A stretch of DNA of 43,842 nt from SIG565 sp045650565 (GTDB lineage Bacteria; Bacillota; Clostridia; Oscillospirales; Acutalibacteraceae), in contig JAZRRG010000043.1 in the NCBI GenBank assembly GCA_045650565.1, positions 1 to 43,842 of the forward strand, in the 5' to 3' direction. Numbering within the stretch: the first letter of the stretch is position 1; every line of letters starts with the position of its first letter. This document shows, piece by piece, positions 7,902 through 16,485 of the stretch. The notes below the pieces were generated by a model. The model saw nothing but the letters and a program-made list of their open reading frames with translations. It was not told where the DNA came from and did no database searches. Both the position numbers and the translations under genes were made by a program.

Positions 7902-9884
7902 TTAACTAATATCAGCATCATCGATATATAAGTAACCGTTTTCTGCAATATATTCTTTTCTGCCCTGTAAATTATCGCCAAGCAATATATCAAACATTTG
8001 CGACGTTCTCTCCGCATCATCAGGCATTACCTTTATAAGACGTCTGGTTTGCGGATTCATGGTGGTCAGGTTCATCATATCGGGTTGGTTTTCACCAAGT
8101 CCCTTCGAACGATTGATTTTGTATTTTTTATCACCGATTTGGGATAAAACCTCCGCCTTTTCGGTTTCATCATAGGCAAAATAGGTCATATCCTTGGTGG
8201 TGATTTCATAAAGCGGGGTTTCGGCTATATATATCCTACCCTCACGTATGAGCGTTGGCATAAGTCTATGAATCATAGTTAAAATAAGTGTTCTTATATG
8301 GAAGCCGTCAACATCGGCATCGGTACATATAATAATTTTATTCCAACGAAGATTTTGCATACTAAAGGTGGAAATGTTCTTACTCGTTTTTGATTTTACC
8401 TCCACTCCACAGCCAAGCACCTTTATAAGGTCTGTGATAATCTCACTCTTAAACACCTTATCGTATTCCGCCTTTAAGCAATTGAGAATCTTACCTCGCA
8501 CAGGCATAATAGCTTGGAAATCGGGGTCACGGGCAAGTTTACACGAGCCCAATGCCGAGTCACCCTCAACTATAAATATTTCTCTTTGCTCAATATCCTT
8601 TGTTCTACAGTCAACAAACTTTTGAACACGGTCCACCAAAGAGTTGCCCGACTGCAATGTCTTTTTAAGGTTTAGGCGTTCCTTTTCGCTTCGCTCACGA
8701 CTCCGCTTATTGATTAACACCTGCTCGGCAATTTTATCGGCCTCCGCCTTGTTTTCAATAAAATAAATTTCAAGCTGACGGCGGATAAAATCGTTCATCG
8801 CTTCATAGATAAACTTGTTATTCACCGCTTTTTTGGTCTGATTTTCATACGAAGCCACGGATGAGAAGCAGTTGGTAACTATCGCCAAGCTTTCCTGAAT
8901 ATCGGAAAATGTTATTTTACTTTCGTTTGATTTATATTTGTTGTTGTTTTTGATATATGCATCCAGCTGTGCAACAAATGCCGCCCTTACCGCCTTATCA
9001 GGTGAGCCGCCGTTTTCAAGCCAGCTTGAGTTGTGATAATATTCAATCAACCTATGGTTGTTTGAAAAGCAAAATGCCATATTCATTTTAACGGTATACT
9101 CGGGGCGGTCCTCTCTATCACGACCTCTTCTGTCTCCCGACCAAAACTGTATATTTGATAGCTTTTGCTCTCCTACAAGCTCCTCCAAATATTCTACGAT
9201 ACCGTTTTTATAAACAAACTCTGTTTGAACAAATCTCGCTCCCTGCTGTTCACGGAAAACAAACAAAAGTCCTTTATTCACTATTGCTTGACGGCGCAGG
9301 GTGTCCATAAGGTCGATTGAGGGGATATCCACCTCGGTGAAAACCTTAATATCGGGTTTCCATTTGATTTTTGTGCCCGTATCTCTGCCCGAATACTCCT
9401 CCTTGGTAAGTCCGCCTATATTATAGCCCTTTTCAAAATGGAGAGTATATTTAAAGCCATCTCGCTTTATTTCAACATCCATATATTCACTGGAAAATTG
9501 TGTGGCGCAAAGTCCCAAGCCGTTAAGACCTATTGAATACTCATAGTTAGAGCCACTTGCCGTGCCGTACTTACCTCCTGCGTACAATTCGCAAAACAGT
9601 AATTCCCAGTTATAGCACTCTTCCTTATTGTTATAGTCTACGGGTGCACCACGGCCAAAGTCCTGCACCTCAACCGAGCCATCGGTATATTTTGTAACCA
9701 CAATTTTATTACCGTGACCCTCTCGTGCCTCATCTATTGAGTTGGAAATAATTTCAAACACCGAGTGCTTACAGCCCTCAATGTCATCCGAACCGAAAAT
9801 AACCGCAGGGCGCAAGCGCACCTGGTCAGGTCCTTTTAGCTTCTCGATGCTTTCATTGTTATATACAGCAGTTTTGTTTGCCAT
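7902..9884 (-). CDS. Type IIA topoisomerase subunit B (ParE/GyrB family)
   Basis: This is the ATPase subunit, 660 residues. GHKL motifs are EIISNSIDEA, DFGRGAPVD, GGKYG and GLNGLG. The TOPRIM metal-binding motifs are EGDSALGSC and DADVDGFHI, and the C-terminal PLYEIT and RSKGLGENQPD blocks are present. AGGAG precedes the ATG at 9884. Sequence around the ATP site differs from ordinary GyrB (EIISNSIDEA instead of EVVDNSIDEA; DADVDGFHI instead of DADVDGAHI), consistent with a divergent second topoisomerase present in many Clostridia. It forms an operon with the A subunit from the promoter at 9917-9946. Confidence 0.88.
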   Translation of the reverse strand: MANKTAVYNNESIEKLKGPDQVRLRPAVIFGSDDIEGCKHSVFEIISNSIDEAREGHGNKIVVTKYTDGSVEVQDFGRGAPVDYNNKEECYNWELLFCELYAGGKYGTASGSNYEYSIGLNGLGLCATQFSSEYMDVEIKRDGFKYTLHFEKGYNIGGLTKEEYSGRDTGTKIKWKPDIKVFTEVDIPSIDLMDTLRRQAIVNKGLLFVFREQQGARFVQTEFVYKNGIVEYLEELVGEQKLSNIQFWSGDRRGRDREDRPEYTVKMNMAFCFSNNHRLIEYYHNSSWLENGGSPDKAVRAAFVAQLDAYIKNNNKYKSNESKITFSDIQESLAIVTNCFSSVASYENQTKKAVNNKFIYEAMNDFIRRQLEIYFIENKAEADKIAEQVLINKRSRERSEKERLNLKKTLQSGNSLVDRVQKFVDCRTKDIEQREIFIVEGDSALGSCKLARDPDFQAIMPVRGKILNCLKAEYDKVFKSEIITDLIKVLGCGVEVKSKTSKNISTFSMQNLRWNKIIICTDADVDGFHIRTLILTMIHRLMPTLIREGRIYIAETPLYEITTKDMTYFAYDETEKAEVLSQIGDKKYKINRSKGLGENQPDMMNLTTMNPQTRRLIKVMPDDAERTSQMFDILLGDNLQGRKEYIAENGYLYIDDADIS

Positions 9885-9916
9885 AATTACACTCCTATAT
9901 ATGAATAGTTATATTT

Positions 9917-9946
9917 ATTATACTCTATATATAGTAGTTAAGTCAA
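9917..9946 (-). promoter_or_regulatory. Topoisomerase operon promoter
   Basis: TTGACT (9941-9946), an 18-base spacer and TATAAT (9917-9922) on the minus strand, about 30 bases before the B-subunit start. Confidence 0.65.
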
Positions 9947-9956
9947 GAATCAGGAC

Positions 9957-9988
9957 ACAAAAAACCGATATTCATACGAATATCGGTT
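9957..9988 (-). terminator. Terminator of the first G5-M23 gene
   Basis: An 11-base perfect stem (AACCGATATTC with GAATATCGGTT) lies a few bases after the stop codon, followed on the minus strand by T7. Its core ACCGATA is the same as in the terminator of the paralogous neighbour. Confidence 0.85.
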
Positions 9989-9992
9989 AATA

Positions 9993-11201
9993 TTATTCTC
10001 CAATATATTTTAGCGGGTCCACATACTTACCATTTATAATCAGCTCCAAGTGTAGATGGTATCCTGTTGACCATCCCGTAGAGCCGACTTCAGCTATTTT
10101 TTGACCACGCTTAACCTCTTGACCTGCTGATACAAGGAGCTTGCTTGCGTGAGCGTAAAGTGTTTTTACGCCATTACCGTGATTGATTATTACATGATAG
10201 CCGTAATCATCATGCCAACCCGCAGTAAGTACCGTGCCCTCCTGTATAGCATAAATGGGTGTACCCTTATTAGTGGCTATATCAACTCCCTTGTGTGAAT
10301 AATATCCCCTATACTCTTTAAAGGGAGATGACACAAAGTAAGAGGTTCTGGCAATAGGGAAAACCATGTTGGTTGTGGCGTTATTATCGGATGTGTTATA
10401 GGCGGTGCCTACAACTACAACCTTGTCTACAGGTGCGGTTACAACCTCATCAGCCAACATTTGTCTGCCCTGCTCAACACCATCAATATATACAACCTGT
10501 TCAACCGAATGATTAAGTCCGTTAACACCTGCGACTGTAACCTCACGGTAGCCGATAAGCTTATCCTCGGTTTTTTGTGTAACGGTGCCGTATGCAACAA
10601 CAACATCATCCCGATACTTTGCGGTTGTTTTAACACTTAAGGTGCAAAGGTAGCTGTTAATATCCTCTGATGAAGAAAAATTACTATCGGTGCAATACAT
10701 ATCAGATACCACAACATTATCAACAAACTCTGCTGTGTTTTCAGCACCATCCCTATCATAGCACGCAAGGCGTTTATTTATGTATTCCTGCATCTCCTCG
10801 TGAGACTGTGCAAACGCAATCTTCTCACCGTTGACAGTAAGCACTACGCCCTTTTGAAGCGTTCGGGTGTTCTCAAGGAGCTTATCGCACAAATACTCGG
10901 TTGAATTAACACGCTCTTTAAGAGTTACTACTAACTTAAATTTGGCTTTGGTTATATGCTCGGATGAATTGCCGCTTGCAATTTTCTTTGCTGCTAAAGC
11001 CGTGGCATCGGTAAAATCTTGGCGTGAATAAACGGTAGCGACAGCTACGCCGTTATACTCAACACTATAAGCAAAAGTTGCGCCCGAAGCCGCAAGACTT
11101 ATAACGCCGCATACAAAGCAAACGACTGCAAAAAATATTAACTTTACAAGGTGTTGGGTATTTTGGATTTTATAAATAAATCCTGATACCTTCTCCTTCA
11201 T
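9993..11201 (-). CDS. M23 (LytM-type) metallopeptidase with G5 domain
   Basis: This 402-residue protein probably cuts cell-wall peptide bridges. It has a cytoplasmic tail, one membrane segment near residues 19-42 (LIFFAVVCFVCGVISLAASG), an extracellular region, a G5 domain near residues 225-265 (VYIDGVEQGR, then VTAPVDKVVVVGT), and a C-terminal M23 domain. The zinc ligands are His and Asp of HKGVDIA and the HLHLE motif; GYHVIINHGNG is also typical. All catalytic residues are present. It is a tandem paralogue of the next gene upstream, but each has its own promoter and terminator. A sporulation or vegetative wall role cannot be decided from sequence. Confidence 0.9.
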   Translation of the reverse strand: MKEKVSGFIYKIQNTQHLVKLIFFAVVCFVCGVISLAASGATFAYSVEYNGVAVATVYSRQDFTDATALAAKKIASGNSSEHITKAKFKLVVTLKERVNSTEYLCDKLLENTRTLQKGVVLTVNGEKIAFAQSHEEMQEYINKRLACYDRDGAENTAEFVDNVVVSDMYCTDSNFSSSEDINSYLCTLSVKTTAKYRDDVVVAYGTVTQKTEDKLIGYREVTVAGVNGLNHSVEQVVYIDGVEQGRQMLADEVVTAPVDKVVVVGTAYNTSDNNATTNMVFPIARTSYFVSSPFKEYRGYYSHKGVDIATNKGTPIYAIQEGTVLTAGWHDDYGYHVIINHGNGVKTLYAHASKLLVSAGQEVKRGQKIAEVGSTGWSTGYHLHLELIINGKYVDPLKYIGE

Positions 11202-11245
11202 AAAATTGCCTCCAAAAAAATTAAATAATAATCACAACATTTACT

Positions 11246-11274
11246 ATTATACCAAAAAGATTACAAAATTGCAA
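11246..11274 (-). promoter_or_regulatory. Promoter of the first G5-M23 gene
   Basis: TTGCAA (11269-11274), 17 bases, TATAAT (11246-11251). The sequence just upstream, AAAAAGGTTGCAA, is nearly the same as AAAAAAGGTTACAA in the paralogue's promoter, so the two may share a regulator. An inverted repeat (AGATTACAAAA with TTTTTGTAATCT, 11259-11288) covers the -35 region. Confidence 0.65.
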
Positions 11275-11305
11275 CCTTTTTGTAATCTTTTTGAAATATT
11301 TATTT

Positions 11306-11340
11306 AAAAAGACCGATATTCTAACAAGATTATCGGTCTT
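11306..11340 (-). terminator. Terminator of the second G5-M23 gene
   Basis: A 10-base stem (AAGACCGATA 11309-11318 with TATCGGTCTT 11331-11340) lies 5 bases after the stop codon, with a T-run on the minus strand. Confidence 0.8.
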
Positions 11341-11345
11341 ACTTA

Positions 11346-12563
11346 TTAAAAATTTATATAATTGTGTGGGTTTTTCTTTGTTCCATGAATTATCACTTCG
11401 AAATGCAGGTGAGGTCCTGATGAATTTCCTGTTGAGCCAACCCTGGCGATGGTTTGCCCCTGTGTTACCCTATCGCCCACCGACACATAAAGAGCACTTG
11501 CATGGGCATAAAGAGTTTGAACACCTGCGCCGTGGTCAATAATTATGTGGTAGCCGTAACCTGTGTTACTTTTTACTGATTTTGTGACAACGCCGTCCTT
11601 AACTGCGTATATCGGCTGTGCTATACCACCGTAGGTACCAAGGTCAAGTGCATAGTGGCGACTGCTTCCACGGTCCTCACCATACTGCGAGGTAATTGCA
11701 TACGAGCCACGTGGCAGCGGACATACCATTCCCGCCGCCGATGCGGTTGTATCCTGTGGGTATTTAGTACCAACAACAACCACCTTGTTTACGGGCGTTG
11801 TAATAACCTGTTGGTCTAAATGCTCACGGTCGGTTTCGATGCCGTTTACAAACACAACCTTATCCACATTATGATTTAATCCATTTTTACCCTCTTGGGT
11901 TGTTTTGCGGTATGTAAACAGCTGACTGCTATCATACTTAGTAACCGTTTTATATGATACTACAACATCCTCATTATATTTAATGGTAGTTTTAACCTTT
12001 AAGTCGGATACCGCATTATTCATCTCCTCACTGCTGCAAAAGGAAGCCACCGTACAATATACCTCTTTAAACTCCACCTTATCGACAAATTCCGAGGAAT
12101 TTTCATCGGCACTGCTTACATCGTATGCGTGTAAACGAGTTTCTAACAGAGAAGTTATCTCTTGCTCGTTTTTAAGATAGATTTTTTCCTCGCCGTTAAC
12201 GGTGAGCGCTATACCCTTAACAACCTCTGCTGTATTATTTATAATTCCCTCGCCTATCGTTTGGGCATCATTTATTTTATTTTCTACAGTTAGCACCTTT
12301 TTAAAGGTTGGCGTATATATAAGGTTGTCCTTTTCGCCCGAAATTTTGGAAAGAGCCATTTGTTTGCCTTGTTGGAACACTTCAGCTTCTTTAACAATGG
12401 CAATTTGCTTTCCGCCGTATTCTACGCTGTAAGCCGTGGTTACACCTGATGCTACTATGCTTACAATACCGCAAACCACACACAGCACCGCAAATACCGA
12501 CGGCACAACAATGTTAATATATCTGTTTATAAAAGTCGTAAAATTCGACCATAACTGTTTCAT
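11346..12563 (-). CDS. M23 (LytM-type) metallopeptidase with G5 domain, paralogue
   Basis: The start is the ATG at 12563 (MKQLWSNF), 6 bases after AGGAGACG; an in-frame ATG 30 bases upstream lacks a binding site and adds only MKEFEKRRRK. The roughly 405-residue product has one membrane segment (VFAVLCVVCGIVSIVASG), a long extracellular linker, a G5 domain (VVFVNGIETDREHLDQQVITTPVNKVVVVGT in part), and an M23 domain with HYALD and HLHFE zinc ligands. It aligns end to end with the downstream gene, sharing CGIVSIVASG/CGVISLAASG, TAYSVEYGG and GLNH, so the two arose by tandem duplication. Substrate is inferred to be peptidoglycan. Confidence 0.9.
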   Translation of the reverse strand: MKQLWSNFTTFINRYINIVVPSVFAVLCVVCGIVSIVASGVTTAYSVEYGGKQIAIVKEAEVFQQGKQMALSKISGEKDNLIYTPTFKKVLTVENKINDAQTIGEGIINNTAEVVKGIALTVNGEEKIYLKNEQEITSLLETRLHAYDVSSADENSSEFVDKVEFKEVYCTVASFCSSEEMNNAVSDLKVKTTIKYNEDVVVSYKTVTKYDSSQLFTYRKTTQEGKNGLNHNVDKVVFVNGIETDREHLDQQVITTPVNKVVVVGTKYPQDTTASAAGMVCPLPRGSYAITSQYGEDRGSSRHYALDLGTYGGIAQPIYAVKDGVVTKSVKSNTGYGYHIIIDHGAGVQTLYAHASALYVSVGDRVTQGQTIARVGSTGNSSGPHLHFEVIIHGTKKNPHNYINF

Positions 12564-12593
12564 TTTTCGTCTCCTTTTTTCAAATTCCTTCAT

Positions 12594-12622
12594 ATTATAA
12601 CAAAGTTGTAACCTTTTTTCAA
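12594..12622 (-). promoter_or_regulatory. Promoter of the second G5-M23 gene
   Basis: TTGAAA (12617-12622), 17 bases, TATAAT (12594-12599). The spacer begins AAAGGTTACAA, echoing the paralogue's promoter. Confidence 0.65.
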
Positions 12623-12646
12623 CACTTGGAATAACTTTCTAATAAA

Positions 12647-12676
12647 AATGAGGTATGGGTTTGACCACACCTCATT
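12647..12676 (-). terminator. Terminator after polC
   Basis: AATGAGGTGTGG pairs with CCATACCTCATT (one wobble) across a short loop, followed on the minus strand by a T-rich run. It ends the long uppS-to-polC block. Confidence 0.8.
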
Positions 12677-12679
12677 TAT

Positions 12680-15600
12680 TTAAAACATAGATATTTGGTT
12701 TGTATCGGGCAGTTCATCCAAAACACCCATATCCGACAGTGTCTCAACAATTGTTTTTGAAATACCCGCTTGAGAACCAAACTCCTCTTTGGAAATAAAA
12801 TCTCCGTTTTGTGCGGTCTCATAAAGCGCAATAGCCGCCTTCTCGCCTACGCCCGAAAGCGAAACAAAGGGCAGACGCATTTTGCCGTTCTCGGGAACAT
12901 ATTTCACAGCATGCGAGCGCTTTAGGTCGATTGGTAAAATCTCAATACCACGCTCGAGCATTTCATTAAATATAAGCATATTGCCGTAAACATCGAGCTC
13001 CTTTTGGGTTGCCTCCTTGCCCTTTTCCTCTATCGTTTTAAGATATGCCTTAACGCCTTCCTTACCCTTTAGTAATGTAGGCACGTCAACATCTTCGGGA
13101 CGGGCAGTAAAATATGCACAGTAGAATTCAAGCGGATAATACACCTTATACCAAGCAAGGCGGAGCGCCGAAATTACGTATGCCGCTGCGTGTGCTTTGG
13201 GGAACATATATTTAATCTTATGGCAGCTTTCAATATACCAGTCAGGCACACCAACTGCACGCATATCTTCCTCCATAGCGTGCCACTCATCAGGTGACAC
13301 CTTACCCTTGGCAACAAGACCCTTACGAACGGTTTCGGTAATGGCGAATGCTCGGCTCTGCTCCATACCTTGATAGATTAAGTATACCATAATATTATCA
13401 CGTGTTCCAATAACCTCGGAAATGGTGCATATGCCCTTTTCAATTAAATCCTTAGCATTGCCGAGATAAACATCGGTACCGTGTGAAAGACCCGATATTT
13501 GCAAAAGGTCTGCAAAGTTTTTGGGCTTACAGTCTCGCAGCATTTCCATAACGAACTTGGTGCCAAATTCGGGGATACAGTAGGTACCTGTATGGGTCTT
13601 TATTTGCTCCTCTGTAACACCGAGCGCTTCGGGAGATAGAAACAAGCTATACACCTTTTCATCACTCATAGACACTTCACTTATCGGTACGCCCGAATAC
13701 TCTTCTAAATACTTGTAGGTAGTCGGCACAACGTGTCCGAGCTCATCAAGCTTGAGTATCGTATCGTGAATCGAGTGGAAATCGAAATGTGTTGTAACAA
13801 TATCGGATTTAACATCATCTGCAGGGTGCTGTACGGGGCAAAAATCGTAAATTTCCTTGTCTTTCGGCACTACAACCATACCCGCAGGGTGCTGACCTGT
13901 AGTAACCTTAATTTTTGCGTTTTCCACCTTTTTGGCGAGTCGGTCAAGCTCGGCAGAGCTTAACACGATATTTTTCATTTCGGCATAGTTTTTAGAAAGA
14001 CCGTATGCTGTTTTTTCTGCTATGGTAGAAATTGTACCCGCCTTAAAAACATTTTCCTTGCCGAAAAGTGTTTCGGTATATTTTTGAACTTCGCTTTGGA
14101 ATTCGTTGGAAAAGTTAAGGTCGATATCAGGCACCTTATCCCCTTTAAAGCCCAAAAAGGTTTCAAAAGGAATATCGTGTCCGTCTCGCTTATATCTCGT
14201 GCCACATATTGGGCAGTCTTTTTCGGGCAGGTCAAAGCCCGAACCCACTTCACCTTTATCAAAGAACTCACTATGCTTACAGTTGGGACAATAATAGTGC
14301 GGTGCAATTGGATTAACCTCGGATATACCCGCCATAGTTGCAACAAAGGATGAGCCGACACTACCACGTGAGCCAACGAGAAAGCCGTGCTGCTCACTGT
14401 ATGACACCAGCTTTTGCGCCGTAACATACATTACCGAGAAGCCATTGTTTATAATACCGTTTAACTCTTTTTCAAGGCGTTCTGATACGATTTCGGGCAC
14501 TTTACCTTGATAACCGTACATATCCATCGCCCTATCCCAACAAATTTGTCTAAGCAGCTCATCAGAGCCCTCAATAACGGGCGGATAGCTACCCACAGGC
14601 ACGGGCACTACATCGTTTGATATCATATCGGCTATTTTATTGGGGTTCTCTACAACAAACTCGTATGCTCTATCTCCAAAATACGAGAAATCCTCAAGCA
14701 TTTCCTTTGTTGTTTTAAAATAAAGCGGTGCTTGATTATCAAAATCCTCATACTTTTTAGACTGAATTATTTTACGGATAATAGCATCCTCTTTTTTAAG
14801 GAAGTGGACATCACCCGTAGCAACAACCGGCAATCCTAACTCATCCGCAAGTTCAACAACCTTGCGGTTGAAGTTCTTTATAACCTCTGCATCGGTAACC
14901 TTTTGGTATGGGTTTTCCTTTGCTTGACCGGTTCGCTTATCGGTATAAACCTTCTTCGATTCCCTTATCATAAACTCATTGTTGCCAATCGGTTGTATTT
15001 CAAGAAAATCATAGTAGGATGCAATTCGCTTTAGCTCTTCGTGGGGGGCTCCCTTAAGTATGGCATCGTAAAGCTCACCCGCCTCACAAGCCGAGCCCAG
15101 CAATATGCCCTCACGGTGCTTATCGATAACACTTTTTAGTGATACAGGCACATAATAAAAGCTATCAAGATGTGCTGTTGATATTATTTTATATAAGTTT
15201 TTAAGTCCAGTAAGATTCTGAACCAACATTATTTGGTGGAAGCGTGGAAGCTTTGCAAGGTCGGTTACACCACGAGTGTCATCCGCAAAATACGCTTCAA
15301 CGCCGTATATTGCCTTAAACTCACCACCTGCTTTACGGATATCCTTTACAGCAGCTGCGACATCAGGATATGCTTGTACAACACCGTGGTCGGTGATTGC
15401 AACCGCTTTATGTCCCCATTTATACGCCTGATTTATAATATCCTTCGCACCTACAACGCCATCGGATGCCGACATATTTGTGTGGCAATGTAATTCCACT
15501 CGGCGAAGTCCCTCATAATCATCGGTCTCCTCATACTTTTCAACGCTCGAAAGAGATTTTACCTCCACCACGAACTCACCCGACCATTTGTCGTAACGGT

Positions 15601-16474
15601 AATCACCGTTAACAATTACATAGGCACCGTCATGCAGCGGCTTTAGCTGATTTTTTTTATCGGTATCAATAAACACACTTGCATTAAAGGAATTTGTTGA
15701 GTCGCTAAATGCAAATTTTACAATACTCTTTTTCTCACCACGGCGGGTGGTAATATCACGAGTGTCCATACCGAAAACCTCTCCCCAAGCGCAAACATAG
15801 GTAGAGCCCTCGGCAAACTCGGGCGGTGCTATACTGATTAGCGGTTTAACTCTTGTATCGGTTTTTCTGCCGAAAAAATGCTTCGCACTCTCAAGGTATA
15901 TGGGCAATCCATCGGTTGGCTTGTAGTTATACACCCGTTTTGCTGCCTCTTCCTTTTTTTGCCTTACAGCTTGTTGTTCTACGGGCGGCTCTATCTCTAC
16001 ATTTTCGAGCTGTCCATCAAACTCTATTTCAAATTTCATCTTGAACATATCATATAAAATTTCATTAAACTTATGCTCAAAATTACTCGCCTTTATGGCT
16101 TCATATCCACCGTATTTTAATGTAATATGTAAAGAAAAACCTTCTTGTGAAAACTCAGCATCCTTAAAATATCCGTTAAGCAAAACATTTTTTTGCCTTA
16201 CCTTATTTACTATATCGTTGCCTGCCTCTTTACAAAACGCTTCTGGCGCAAAAAAGCACTCAATCTCCGCACCTGACAAGGTTAATTCATCAATAAGTGT
16301 GGCCTTGAGTTCTTCTTTTTTTGCAAATGATATGTATTTATCGGTATACAGCTTGATTTTTAAAGCACGCTCATCCGACACAGTACAATTTATTAGTGTG
16401 GCATTTTCGGTAAGCTCATACTGCTGCTTTGTTAAGTAGTCTTTAAAAACATCTACAAATTTTGCTGACGCCAT
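12680..16474 (-). CDS. polC: DNA polymerase III PolC lacking the exonuclease insert
   Basis: This is the replicative DNA polymerase alpha subunit, 1264 residues. The order is an N-terminal domain, a linker, an OB fold (about 208-310), the PHP domain (HCHTNMSASDG at 330-339; TDHGVV at 361-366; VATGDVHFL at 551-559), a zinc module (CPNC 729-732, CPIC 754-757), and the polymerase core with catalytic PDIDLNFS (Asp783, Asp785) and LKLD (Asp910). It ends in a clamp-binding motif, QISMF. In standard PolC (about 1430 residues) a DEDD 3'-5' exonuclease sits inside the PHP domain. Here GVEAYFADD (391-399) runs within about 12 residues straight into HQIMLVQNLTGLKNLYKIIS, with no DxETTGL or HxAxxD motif anywhere. 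The conserved LGHDDPT appears as LGHVVPT. AAAGGGG precedes the ATG. It is the last gene of the block. Confidence 0.95.
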   Translation of the reverse strand: MASAKFVDVFKDYLTKQQYELTENATLINCTVSDERALKIKLYTDKYISFAKKEELKATLIDELTLSGAEIECFFAPEAFCKEAGNDIVNKVRQKNVLLNGYFKDAEFSQEGFSLHITLKYGGYEAIKASNFEHKFNEILYDMFKMKFEIEFDGQLENVEIEPPVEQQAVRQKKEEAAKRVYNYKPTDGLPIYLESAKHFFGRKTDTRVKPLISIAPPEFAEGSTYVCAWGEVFGMDTRDITTRRGEKKSIVKFAFSDSTNSFNASVFIDTDKKNQLKPLHDGAYVIVNGDYRYDKWSGEFVVEVKSLSSVEKYEETDDYEGLRRVELHCHTNMSASDGVVGAKDIINQAYKWGHKAVAITDHGVVQAYPDVAAAVKDIRKAGGEFKAIYGVEAYFADDTRGVTDLAKLPRFHQIMLVQNLTGLKNLYKIISTAHLDSFYYVPVSLKSVIDKHREGILLGSACEAGELYDAILKGAPHEELKRIASYYDFLEIQPIGNNEFMIRESKKVYTDKRTGQAKENPYQKVTDAEVIKNFNRKVVELADELGLPVVATGDVHFLKKEDAIIRKIIQSKKYEDFDNQAPLYFKTTKEMLEDFSYFGDRAYEFVVENPNKIADMISNDVVPVPVGSYPPVIEGSDELLRQICWDRAMDMYGYQGKVPEIVSERLEKELNGIINNGFSVMYVTAQKLVSYSEQHGFLVGSRGSVGSSFVATMAGISEVNPIAPHYYCPNCKHSEFFDKGEVGSGFDLPEKDCPICGTRYKRDGHDIPFETFLGFKGDKVPDIDLNFSNEFQSEVQKYTETLFGKENVFKAGTISTIAEKTAYGLSKNYAEMKNIVLSSAELDRLAKKVENAKIKVTTGQHPAGMVVVPKDKEIYDFCPVQHPADDVKSDIVTTHFDFHSIHDTILKLDELGHVVPTTYKYLEEYSGVPISEVSMSDEKVYSLFLSPEALGVTEEQIKTHTGTYCIPEFGTKFVMEMLRDCKPKNFADLLQISGLSHGTDVYLGNAKDLIEKGICTISEVIGTRDNIMVYLIYQGMEQSRAFAITETVRKGLVAKGKVSPDEWHAMEEDMRAVGVPDWYIESCHKIKYMFPKAHAAAYVISALRLAWYKVYYPLEFYCAYFTARPEDVDVPTLLKGKEGVKAYLKTIEEKGKEATQKELDVYGNMLIFNEMLERGIEILPIDLKRSHAVKYVPENGKMRLPFVSLSGVGEKAAIALYETAQNGDFISKEEFGSQAGISKTIVETLSDMGVLDELPDTNQISMF

Positions 16475-16485
16475 TTTTTACCCCT

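Noticed and set aside
5647..9884. Naming the topoisomerase pair gyrA/gyrB
   Set aside because: The GyrA box is absent and ATP-site wording is divergent, so I left the gene symbols empty.
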